From: Rickettsia typhi
Lineage (GTDB): Bacteria > Pseudomonadota > Alphaproteobacteria > Rickettsiales > UBA1997
Direction: 5' to 3'
DNA: 8,301 nucleotides
Assembly: GCA_945898025.1 (NCBI GenBank)
Contig: CAMDGT010000042.1
Span: 1 to 8,301, forward strand
The notes under the pieces are model-generated. The model worked only from the letters and a program-made list of their open reading frames with translations, searched no databases and was not told where the DNA came from. Shown here piece after piece: positions 1 to 6,000 of the stretch. The translations under genes and the position numbers were made by a program. Each line of letters begins with the position of its first letter. Position 1 is the stretch's first letter.

Positions 1-593
1 CCACGGGGACAATTTATATTTTTATGGGGGTTCGCTTTATTTCGTATTTGTATACAATACTAGAGCAAGAACATAAAATGATATTCAACAGTTGGATTAC
101 TTGGCATTATACACAAGGAGTTGGCAAAACAAAAGGTTTTTCTCCTAGACACGAAGATATATTGATGTTTACAAAAACAAAAAATTTCCGCTTTAATATT
201 GATAACATTAGAATACCTCAAAAGCATTATAGAAGCATTAATAATATGGACGGTGCGAACCCTGGCGATGTATGGCAATTTTCACATGTCCACTACTCTA
301 ACCCCGAAAGGGAGAAACATCCAACACAAAAGCCCGAAGCTATTATTGAAAGAATGTTGTTAGCATCAAGTAGCGAACATGACAATATTTTAGATCCCTT
401 TGCTGGAAGCGGAACGACTTTAAGAGTTGCACAAGTTTTAAATAGAAATTGTATAGGTTTTGAGTTAAACGAAGATTATATCAATATCATTCAAAGCAGA
501 TTACAAAAACCTTTTCAAGGATTTGACTCTGTAGATGAAAGAAAAAATCGGAAGCCATTGAATTTTAAAGAAAACAAAATAGAGTTATTTTGA
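1..593 (+). CDS. Site-specific DNA methyltransferase, beta class, 3' part only
   Basis: This is the C-terminal part of an S-adenosylmethionine-dependent DNA methyltransferase that modifies an exocyclic amino group (N6-adenine or N4-cytosine). The frame is open to the left window edge and reads TIYIF just before the Met at 24, which fits the usual strand of this family. That Met is therefore internal and the true start lies upstream. Counting residues from it, HPTQKP (99-104) matches the conserved motif near the SAM-binding site, and DPFAGSGTT (124-132) is the SAM-binding motif I. Motif I near the C-terminus marks the permuted beta class, so the catalytic DPPY-type motif IV should lie before the window. 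The stretch FSPRHEDILMFTK (39-51) is also typical. The gene converges on ccoG with a 37-base gap. Target sequence and any partner restriction enzyme cannot be seen. It could be part of a type II restriction-modification system or an orphan enzyme. Confidence 0.9.
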   Translation, partial: TGTIYIFMGVRFISYLYTILEQEHKMIFNSWITWHYTQGVGKTKGFSPRHEDILMFTKTKNFRFNIDNIRIPQKHYRSINNMDGANPGDVWQFSHVHYSNPEREKHPTQKPEAIIERMLLASSSEHDNILDPFAGSGTTLRVAQVLNRNCIGFELNEDYINIIQSRLQKPFQGFDSVDERKNRKPLNFKENKIELF

Positions 594-630
594 AATATGA
601 GTGGGTTAATTAAATATATTATTACCAAAC

Positions 631-2052
631 TTATTTTATAACAAATATAGCTTCAAAGTTTTGGGTTTCATTATTTTCAGCATCTTTAATGGTAAAAAAT
701 AAGTTCAAATAATTTTGCTGACTGTGTTGTTTAGAAAATTCTTCAGATGCCACTATGAATAAACGAAATGAAGACTGCGAACTCTTCGATGTTATTAGTT
801 CAATATTGTTTTTATCGATGAAATTATAATTAGCATCATCAAATTTCTTGATTTCAATTCCTTCGCTTACATTTAAGGTTAGTATAAATTTTTTGTCTTC
901 ATGGGTTTTATTAAAGATTTTTAATAAATATCCGTTTCTAGTTGATCCGTCGCTTAATTTTACTGTTACAGGGTTTCTATCGCTAATTATATCTATTTCT
1001 AGATTGCTTTTATTGATTAATGAAAATAGCGTGATTCCAGTTACGGTTATTAAAATAATTAAGTAGTAGTAGGTTCTGGCTCGAAAAATTTTAAAACTAT
1101 TTTTAGAATTTTTATTTTCAAGATTGTTTTCCGTGTCATAACGAATTAAACCTTTTGGTAATCCAACTTTTTCCATTACATTGTCGCAAGCATCTATGCA
1201 TAGTCCGCAAGCTATACATTCCATTTGCAGACCGTTTCTGATATCAATATCTTGAGGACAAACTACCACACATTGTTTACAGTCAATGCAATGTCCACGA
1301 TTGGTAAAATCTTGATTCTTATTGCTTTTTTCTCTTGGTTCTCCTCTGTTTTTATCGTAGGTTATTATTAAAGTATCTTTATCGAACATTGCTGATTGAA
1401 ATTTTGCATAAGGACACATATAAATACAAACATGTTCTCTGGCGAATCCTGCCATTATATAAGTTGCTGATGCAATGCCGATAATCCATCCCCAAATATT
1501 GTAATTAATTTGGGCTTTAAATAAATTATCAAATAACCAATAGATATCATTAAAATAACTCACAAAACCGAATCCCGTAACTAGAGAAACAATTATCCAG
1601 CTGAAATGAGTTAAAAATTTTTTGAAAAATTTTTCTAAAGATTTTTTTCTATCAAGAAGAATTCTTTCATTTCTTTCTCCTTGAAATATTCTTTCTATTG
1701 CGATAAATATATCTGTCCATACTGTTTGAAAGCAAGCATATCCGCACCATACTCTTCCAAATAAGGAAGTAACGAAAAACAGCATTAAAGCACTAATTAC
1801 AAGAATTGATGCTAAGTAATAAGTTTCTTTTGGCCATATTTCTAGTATAAAATAATATATTTTTCCAGCGGTCATATCAATTAAAACTCCTTGATTGGGA
1901 AGCCCTTCGCCACGATTAAATCTAATTAAAGGAGTTGCAAAGTAGATTAGCATAAAAACGCCATTCAGAATCCATTTTAATTTGCGAAACCTCCCTTTAA
2001 CTGATTGAGGATAGGTTCTTTTTTTGGGAGAAAAATATTTATTAATAATCAT
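631..2052 (-). CDS. ccoG: CcoG/FixG/RdxA family cytochrome c oxidase accessory protein
   Basis: CcoG is a membrane-bound iron-sulfur protein that helps assemble cbb3-type cytochrome c oxidase, with a proposed role in copper reduction for the CuB site. At 473 residues it has the usual family length. Hydrophobic segments lie near residues 29-45, 77-99, 150-168, 186-203 and 328-347. The first cluster motif CxxCxxCxxxCP is at Cys255, 258, 261 and 265, and the second at Cys279, 282, 285 and 289. Further conserved signatures are GRVWCGYAC (99-107), CIYMCPYAKFQSAMFD (209-224) and the GEPR motif (237-240). Residues after about 350 fit the periplasmic Ig-like domain seen in this family. Residue 108 is Phe where I remember Pro (CGYxCPQT) in many homologues. 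No ccoNOQP or ccoHIS genes are in the window, so the oxidase must be encoded elsewhere if present. There is no clear Shine-Dalgarno; the start is chosen because the KRTYPQSVKGRFR stretch just after it is the usual family N-terminus. Confidence 0.95.
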   Translation of the reverse strand: MIINKYFSPKKRTYPQSVKGRFRKLKWILNGVFMLIYFATPLIRFNRGEGLPNQGVLIDMTAGKIYYFILEIWPKETYYLASILVISALMLFFVTSLFGRVWCGYACFQTVWTDIFIAIERIFQGERNERILLDRKKSLEKFFKKFLTHFSWIIVSLVTGFGFVSYFNDIYWLFDNLFKAQINYNIWGWIIGIASATYIMAGFAREHVCIYMCPYAKFQSAMFDKDTLIITYDKNRGEPREKSNKNQDFTNRGHCIDCKQCVVVCPQDIDIRNGLQMECIACGLCIDACDNVMEKVGLPKGLIRYDTENNLENKNSKNSFKIFRARTYYYLIILITVTGITLFSLINKSNLEIDIISDRNPVTVKLSDGSTRNGYLLKIFNKTHEDKKFILTLNVSEGIEIKKFDDANYNFIDKNNIELITSKSSQSSFRLFIVASEEFSKQHSQQNYLNLFFTIKDAENNETQNFEAIFVIK

Positions 2053-2076
2053 TTAATTGTGAGAGGTCTTGATTTT

Positions 2077-2098
2077 GTTAATTTTATTAAAAATTAAC
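2077..2098. repeat. Perfect 9-bp inverted repeat in the ccoG leader
   Basis: GTTAATTTT (2077-2085) and AAAATTAAC (2090-2098) are exact reverse complements around a 4-base loop. The element sits 24 bases before the ccoG start codon, so it would lie in the leader RNA or close to the ccoG promoter. It could be an operator or a weak RNA hairpin. It is almost all A and T, and such repeats also arise by chance in DNA of this composition. Confidence 0.4.
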
Positions 2099-2110
2099 TT
2101 TTTTAAAAAA

Positions 2111-2151
2111 ATTGTTGCAATATTAAAATACATAATTTAGATTGTTGCAAT
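2111..2151. repeat. Two copies of ATTGTTGCAAT, 30 bases apart
   Basis: The 11-mer ATTGTTGCAAT occurs at 2111-2121 and again at 2141-2151. Each copy has ATTG-N3-CAAT symmetry and contains the palindrome TTGCAA. The pair lies in the divergent space between ccoG and tRNA-Glu, with start-to-start spacing of exactly 30 bases, close to three helical turns. That is the layout expected of paired sites for a DNA-binding protein or of a shared promoter element. No known regulator was recognised for this motif. Confidence 0.5.
2122..2150 (-). promoter_or_regulatory. Candidate ccoG promoter
   Basis: On the minus strand, TTGCAA (2150-2145) is followed after 17 bases by TTTAAT (2127-2122), one mismatch from TATAAT. 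Transcription would start about 60 bases before the ccoG ATG. This is inferred from spacing and consensus only; AT-rich DNA gives many such matches. Confidence 0.35.
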
Positions 2152-2174
2152 CTTTTTTAAAAATATTTTATAAA
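2145..2174 (+). promoter_or_regulatory. Candidate tRNA-Glu promoter
   Basis: TTGCAA (2145-2150) is followed after 18 bases by TATAAA (2169-2174), placing a start roughly 15 bases before the mature 5' end of the tRNA. The -35 hexamer is palindromic and is the same one proposed for ccoG in the other direction. The call rests on consensus and position only. Confidence 0.4.
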
Positions 2175-2195
2175 TAATATTTAATTATATTTTTA

Positions 2196-2270
2196 GGCCC
2201 CTTCGTCTAACGGTTAGGACGCCACCCTTTCACGGTGGCGATACGGATTCGAATTCCGTAGGGGTCACCA
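2196..2270 (+). tRNA. tRNA-Glu, anticodon UUC
   Basis: The sequence folds as a complete 75-base tRNA. The acceptor arm GGCCCCT pairs with AGGGGTC (2260-2266), with one G-U pair at the second position, followed by the discriminator A and an encoded CCA (2268-2270). The anticodon stem CCACC/GGTGG (2222-2226 with 2234-2238) closes a seven-base loop CTTTCAC with TTC at 2229-2231, which reads glutamate codons GAA and GAG. The T arm is ACGGA/TCCGT around TTCGAAT. The 5' half CCCCTTCGTCTA is the usual bacterial tRNA-Glu signature. Besides translation, Glu-tRNA can feed tetrapyrrole synthesis in bacteria with HemA and Gln-tRNA formation through GatCAB. The gene stands alone. Confidence 0.98.
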
Positions 2271-2431
2271 TTATCACCATACTAAACTCAAGCAAATATC
2301 AACAATATAATCAGCTAACTTTTGATGATAAAAAATCTAATGAAGATACTTCCTTATAATCAAATTAGCAATATAAATGGCGGTTATACGAAGTTAAATA
2401 CTCAACGAGTTGCAAGAAATTAAATTTAGAA

Positions 2432-2460
2432 TTGACTTCTAGGCTTTTAAATTTTAAGTT
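2432..2460 (+). promoter_or_regulatory. Candidate mlaE promoter
   Basis: TTGACT (2432-2437) matches the -35 consensus at five of six positions. After 17 bases comes TAAGTT (2455-2460), a weak -10 match that keeps the conserved T, A and final T. Transcription would begin near 2467 and give a leader of about 77 bases containing the hairpin at 2481-2510. Confidence 0.35.
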
Positions 2461-2480
2461 AATGTTGATTTATTTCCCCT

Positions 2481-2510
2481 AAGGTTTTTTAATTAAAACT
2501 AAAAAGCCTT
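2481..2510 (+). repeat. 10-bp stem-loop upstream of mlaE
   Basis: AAGGTTTTTT (2481-2490) pairs with AAAAAGCCTT (2501-2510) as RNA, with nine Watson-Crick pairs, one U-G pair and a ten-base loop. It ends 33 bases before the mlaE start codon. No run of T follows the 3' arm, so it is a poor rho-independent terminator on the plus strand. It may be a leader structure or chance pairing. Confidence 0.4.
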
Positions 2511-2543
2511 AATTTATAATTTTATATCAAATAAACTTTAAAA

Positions 2544-3317
2544 ATGATCATTAAATTAATTGAGATGTTAGGTAAGTTTTCGTTGTTTAACCTTGGTCAA
2601 ATTGGTTCAATTGCAATATTTGCGGGCAGTAGTATTAAAAACTGCTTTGTTGCTCCATTTTATTTTAAAATTATTCTAAAAAAATTTTTACAAATCGGTT
2701 ATTATTCATTGCCAGTTGTAGGTTTAACAGCAATATTCTCGGGGGCAGTTTTGGCTTTGCAAAGTTATTCTGGTTTTTCTCGTTTTAATGCAGAAAGCAC
2801 AATTGCTACTGTTGTTGTTCTTTCTATTACTCGTGAGTTGGGACCAGTATTAGCTGGATTAATGGTTGCAGGCAGGGTTGGAGCTTCAATCGCTGCCGAA
2901 ATTGGCACAATGAAAGTAACTGAACAGATCGATGCCTTAAAAACCTTATCAACAAACCCTTTTAAATATCTCGTTGCTCCAAGAGTATGGGCTTGCGTTA
3001 TTACAATGCCTATTTTAGTTTTGATAGCAGATATCATTGGTGTTTTGGGTGGGTATCTAGTAAGTGTTTATGTTTTAGGGTTTTCTCCCGGAAACTACAT
3101 TATTAATAGTTTTAAATTTTTAGAAAAAATCGATGTTGTTTTAGGGCTTGTAAAAGCAGGAGTCTTTGGTTTGATAATTGCAATAATAAGTTGTTATTTT
3201 GGCTATAATTCTAAAGGTGGTGCTGAGGGAGTCGGAGTTGCAACCACTAATGCCGTCGTTTGCTCTTCGATAATAATATTATTATCGAATTATATTATTA
3301 CGGGATTATTCTTTTAG
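2544..3317 (+). CDS. mlaE: MlaE-family ABC transporter permease (phospholipid transport)
   Basis: MlaE is the inner-membrane permease of the MlaFEDB complex, which moves phospholipids between the inner and outer membranes and helps maintain outer-membrane lipid asymmetry. The 257-residue length is normal. The family core is clear: YSLPVVGLTAIFSGAVLALQ (54-73), then ITRELGPVLAGLMVAGRVGA (95-114), and EIGTMKVTEQIDAL (119-132), the conserved coupling-helix region that contacts the ATPase. Several hydrophobic helices follow (about 150-178, 198-219 and 236-256). The C-terminal end NYIITGLFF is where I recall the Rickettsia homologue ending, so the gene appears complete. A second Met at residue 8 could also be the start. 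In Rickettsia, as I recall, the ATPase gene (mlaF) comes next; here an alaS fragment starts 12 bases after the stop, in the same frame. The remaining Mla genes must be elsewhere for the transporter to work. Confidence 0.95.
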   Translation: MIIKLIEMLGKFSLFNLGQIGSIAIFAGSSIKNCFVAPFYFKIILKKFLQIGYYSLPVVGLTAIFSGAVLALQSYSGFSRFNAESTIATVVVLSITRELGPVLAGLMVAGRVGASIAAEIGTMKVTEQIDALKTLSTNPFKYLVAPRVWACVITMPILVLIADIIGVLGGYLVSVYVLGFSPGNYIINSFKFLEKIDVVLGLVKAGVFGLIIAIISCYFGYNSKGGAEGVGVATTNAVVCSSIIILLSNYIITGLFF

Positions 3318-3329
3318 TTATTAATAATT

Positions 3330-5174
3330 ATGAAAATTAAACCAGAATTAAAAATTATCGCCGATCATCTTCGTTCCTCTTGTTTCTTAATTGCTGATGG
3401 CGTGTTGCCCAGCAATGAGGGTAGAGGATATGTCTTAAGAAGAATAATGAGAAGGGCAATGTTACAGCTTCATAAACTTGATGCCAAAGAATCAATAATG
3501 CATAAATTGGTCGATGATTTAATTAATGAATTTAAAGATGATTACCCTGAATTAAAAAAAGCAAGAGAAAATATTATTGAAAATTTATCAAATGAAGAAG
3601 AAAAATTCCGCGATACTCTTGATAGAGGCTTAAAAATACTAAATGAAGAATTGTCAAAAATTAAAAATCAAAAATCCAATCAGTTTAGTGGTGCTTTAGC
3701 CTTCAAGCTTTATGACACATTCGGGTTCCCTCTTGATTTGACTCAAGATATTATTAAGGACTATGCTTTAACGGTTAATCTTAAAGAGTTCGATTTTGAA
3801 ATGCAGGCTCAAAAACAAAAAGCAAAAGAAAATTGGGTTGGTAGCGGAGAGCAATCTCTTGATAAAATATTTTTTAAAATCAAGCAGGAGTTAGGAGCGA
3901 CGAAATTTATTGGTTATGAGCAAAAACAAGGCGAAGCTGTTATTTTAGCAATAATTCTTGATAATAAAATTATTGACTCAATGCCATTTTTTGAGCACCA
4001 TCAACAGCAAGACTATAAAAATTTAGCTGTAATTCTCGATAAAACACCTTTCTATGGCACTTCTGGCGGTCAAAGAGGCGATGATGGCTGTTTACTTGAT
4101 GATAGAGGTAATGAATTTAAGATTTTTGAAGCAAAAAAAATCAATGACTTAATTGTTCATTTTATTGATATTAATGATATTAAAATAAAGCCAGAATCAA
4201 AAACATTGAATAATAAATTATTAACCAATAATCAAAAAATCATTACAAAAATTAATGTAGAAAATCGTAGCAGTAGAGCAAGAAATCACTCCGCAACCCA
4301 TTTATTGCACAAAACTTTAAAAGAAGTTTTGGGTAATTCAATAATGCAAAAAGGCTCAAATGTTGATGTTGAGAGCTTTACATTTGATTTTAATTTTAAT
4401 CGATCGCTTAGTGAGTTGGAAGTTCTAACCATTGAAGATATTGTCAATAAAAAAATTATTGCTAATCAAGGTGCTGACACAAAATTAATGAAGATAGAAG
4501 ATGCTAAAAATAGTGGTGCCGAGGCATTATTTGGTGAAAAATATGATACAGAGGTTAGGGTGGTTAAAATAGGCTCTTCAATTGAATTATGCGGAGGAAC
4601 TCATGTTATTGCAAGTGGAGATGTCGGTTTATTTAAAATAATTTCAGAAAAAAGTGTTGCTTCTGGAATTCGTAGAATTGAAGCTAAAACCGCGGTATTT
4701 GCCATTGAATATCTAAGAAATCAACAAATTAATTTAGAAAAAACAATTAATAATCTGCAACAAGATCTTAAAAATTCAGACAAAGAAATTAACAGCTTAA
4801 AAAAGCAAATTATTCTTTCCGATATTGATAATATTAAGTCGGTAAATTTTTCTGGTCTAGAATTGGTAATTAATATTTTTAAAAATTGCGAAGCAAAAGA
4901 TTTACGAGAAATTACTAATGAATTAAAGAAAAAAGAGCAATTTAAAAATAATACTTTATTTCTATTATTTTCAGTATTTAAAGATAAGGTGAGTGTTGTT
5001 GTTGTTGTTAGTTCTGATTTGCAAAACAGATATAATGCTATAAATTTATTAAATTCAATAATCACAATTATTGGAGGCAAAAATGGTGGTGGAAAACCAG
5101 ATTTTGCTATGGGTGGTGGCAATAATGAAAAAAATATTAAGCAGGCAACGGAAATTTTTATATCTTTAATTTAA
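3330..5174 (+). CDS. alaS: Alanyl-tRNA synthetase, C-terminal part lacking the catalytic core
   Basis: Full-length bacterial AlaRS is about 875 residues; this frame gives 614. It starts inside the tRNA-recognition region: ELKIIADHLRS (6-16) and ADGVLPSNEGRGYVLRRIMR (22-41) match a conserved block that lies roughly 260-300 residues into normal AlaRS. Class II motifs 1-3, which bind ATP and alanine, are absent. The rest is intact. KLYDTFGFPLDLT (126-138) is conserved. The editing domain keeps its zinc ligands in HSATH (His320, His324) and CGGTH (Cys421, His425). Residues about 460-495 look like a coiled coil, and the C-Ala domain carries the Gly-rich GGKNGGGKPDFAMGGG (582-597). The only ATG consistent with this frame is at 3330; the preceding in-frame stop is that of mlaE. 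No Shine-Dalgarno is visible, so coupling to mlaE translation is possible. It could bind tRNA-Ala and clear mischarged Ser or Gly, but could not charge tRNA without a separate catalytic part. A recent pseudogene or a genome rearrangement are alternatives. Confidence 0.85.
   Translation: MKIKPELKIIADHLRSSCFLIADGVLPSNEGRGYVLRRIMRRAMLQLHKLDAKESIMHKLVDDLINEFKDDYPELKKARENIIENLSNEEEKFRDTLDRGLKILNEELSKIKNQKSNQFSGALAFKLYDTFGFPLDLTQDIIKDYALTVNLKEFDFEMQAQKQKAKENWVGSGEQSLDKIFFKIKQELGATKFIGYEQKQGEAVILAIILDNKIIDSMPFFEHHQQQDYKNLAVILDKTPFYGTSGGQRGDDGCLLDDRGNEFKIFEAKKINDLIVHFIDINDIKIKPESKTLNNKLLTNNQKIITKINVENRSSRARNHSATHLLHKTLKEVLGNSIMQKGSNVDVESFTFDFNFNRSLSELEVLTIEDIVNKKIIANQGADTKLMKIEDAKNSGAEALFGEKYDTEVRVVKIGSSIELCGGTHVIASGDVGLFKIISEKSVASGIRRIEAKTAVFAIEYLRNQQINLEKTINNLQQDLKNSDKEINSLKKQIILSDIDNIKSVNFSGLELVINIFKNCEAKDLREITNELKKKEQFKNNTLFLLFSVFKDKVSVVVVVSSDLQNRYNAINLLNSIITIIGGKNGGGKPDFAMGGGNNEKNIKQATEIFISLI
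4995..5009 (+). repeat. (GTT)5 trinucleotide run inside alaS
   Basis: Five consecutive GTT codons encode the VVVVV run at residues 556-560 of the alaS product. It lies in a hydrophobic strand of the C-Ala domain, where valine-rich sequence is normal. Length changes here would keep the frame, so it is not a phase switch. Confidence 0.6.
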
Positions 5175-5262
5175 AAATTAGATATTTGTTAATATTGACT
5201 ACTTAAAAATAAAATTTACAGTTACTAGGATAATATTTATCATACTAATTATTTAAAATAAA
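5175..5262. other. AT-rich spacer between alaS and the hypothetical gene
   Basis: This 88-base gap is the largest between genes of the alaS-to-nagZ run. TTGACT occurs at 5195-5200, but no well-spaced -10 follows. GATAA/TTATC form a small inverted repeat at 5229-5241, with a 3-base centre, 22 bases before the next ATG. A promoter here is possible but not demonstrated. No terminator hairpin follows alaS. Confidence 0.35.
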
Positions 5263-5952
5263 ATGGCAGAAAATAACAATCAAATTTTAACTGGAAAGCA
5301 AACAGTAGTCAATACTATTCAGAAAAATCAAAAGCAAGATAACGAACTAGATTCTCAGAACAATCAATCACATAGTCCTTCTGCTATCTTTAGCAATCAA
5401 TTTGAAAATGAGAATCTAGAAAAAGATGACTCAGAAGAGGAATTGGGGGGAAAAAAGAAAAATTTTTTAGAAGTCATGAAGAATGAAGGTTTAAAAGAAA
5501 ATCAATTAAAAAAGCTTGCCGAAATTCCGGTTAAAGAAAAAAGCGACTATTTCTTTTTTGTGCTCGTTGCTTCAACTGCTATTGGCGGTCCAATTGGTTT
5601 TGTCTTAGCTTCACTTGCTTGCGAAAAGCTGGGTATTCAACCTGGTGGTGTAATTGAAGACTCAAGAAGTTTTAATTCTGATGCAATTACAACCCCAATT
5701 ATAAAAACTCTTAATGAAATTGTTTTAGCTATTAATAAACATGATGGTTATGATAAATCTCTTGCTCCAGCATTAATTACTGGATTTAAATCTGCAGTTG
5801 ATTTGGTAAAAGAAAAATTTAATCCTAAAAATAAAACTAAACCAACTTCTGCAAAATGCCTTGGTGAAGCTAAAAATTTAAAACATAGTGCAGAAGTTGA
5901 AAAACAAAAAAATATTCAAGGTCAAGGCAACTTAAATCAAAGAAATAGTTAA
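5263..5952 (+). CDS. Hypothetical protein with one membrane segment
   Basis: I do not recognise this 229-residue protein. Residues 1-65 are polar, rich in Asn, Gln, Glu and Ser, and probably disordered; DDSEEE (55-60) is an acidic patch followed by KKK (64-66). Residues 66-94 are charged and look helical. Residues 96-120 form one hydrophobic stretch (YFFFVLVASTAIGGPIGFVL and onward) with a GGPIG motif in its middle, long enough to cross a membrane. Residues 140-185 look amphipathic, and the last 45 are Lys- and Asn/Gln-rich and probably disordered. There is no N-terminal signal peptide. The frame is long, lies on the same strand as its neighbours and fits tightly (26 bases before bioA), which supports a real gene. 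It may be lineage-specific. A secreted effector or membrane-anchored scaffold would fit the composition, but nothing in the sequence proves either. Confidence 0.75.
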   Translation: MAENNNQILTGKQTVVNTIQKNQKQDNELDSQNNQSHSPSAIFSNQFENENLEKDDSEEELGGKKKNFLEVMKNEGLKENQLKKLAEIPVKEKSDYFFFVLVASTAIGGPIGFVLASLACEKLGIQPGGVIEDSRSFNSDAITTPIIKTLNEIVLAINKHDGYDKSLAPALITGFKSAVDLVKEKFNPKNKTKPTSAKCLGEAKNLKHSAEVEKQKNIQGQGNLNQRNS

Positions 5953-5969
5953 AAATAGCACTAAATTAT

Positions 5970-6000
5970 AATGATTTTATGAAGATTAATCAAAATCATT
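5970..6000 (+). promoter_or_regulatory. 9-bp inverted repeat framing the bioA start codon
   Basis: AATGATTTT (5970-5978) and AAAATCATT (5992-6000) are perfect reverse complements around 13 bases. The bioA ATG (5979-5981) is the first codon of that loop. In RNA this would present or restrict the start codon; in DNA it could be an operator. It does not match the BioR operator as I remember it (TTATCTATAA type), and no BirA site was recognised. Confidence 0.4.

Larger units (their letters stand above)
2271..2543. other. Non-coding spacer between tRNA-Glu and mlaE
   Basis: These 273 bases hold no gene I can support. The longest small frame noticed runs from an ATG at 2325 to a TAA at 2423 (32 codons). 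It has no Shine-Dalgarno, and its peptide resembles nothing I recognise. The spacer also holds a possible promoter and a hairpin, listed separately. No obvious rho-independent terminator directly follows the tRNA. Confidence 0.6.

Noticed and set aside
24..26. ATG at 24 as the methyltransferase start
   Set aside because: The frame is open to the window edge with family-like residues before this Met, and a protein starting here would lack the catalytic motif IV.
594..630. Bidirectional terminator between the methyltransferase gene and ccoG
   Set aside because: Only a short bulged stem (GGT-AAT with ATT-ACC) can be drawn and no clean T-run follows on either strand.
848..1066. Plus-strand 72-codon frame inside ccoG
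   Set aside because: It lies antisense to the C-terminal domain of a well-supported ccoG and has no recognisable features.
2086..2160. CtrA-type TTAA-N7-TTAA site upstream of ccoG
   Set aside because: TTAA is very frequent in this AT-rich spacer, and no full, correctly spaced consensus stood out.
2325..2423. A 32-codon frame between tRNA-Glu and mlaE
   Set aside because: It is short, has no ribosome binding site, its peptide is unfamiliar, and such frames are expected in AT-rich spacers.
2765..3037. Antisense 90-codon frame inside mlaE
   Set aside because: It is the complement of the strongly conserved MlaE core and has no family features; it is a shadow of the real gene.
3315..3332. Amber readthrough giving an MlaE-AlaS fusion
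   Set aside because: The two frames are in phase, but TAG also ends nagZ, no recoding signal is visible, and a membrane permease fused to a tRNA-binding protein is unlikely.
4721..5122. Antisense 133-codon frame inside alaS
   Set aside because: It opposes the coiled-coil and C-Ala region; its Pro-rich start is the complement of the Gly-rich C-Ala motif.
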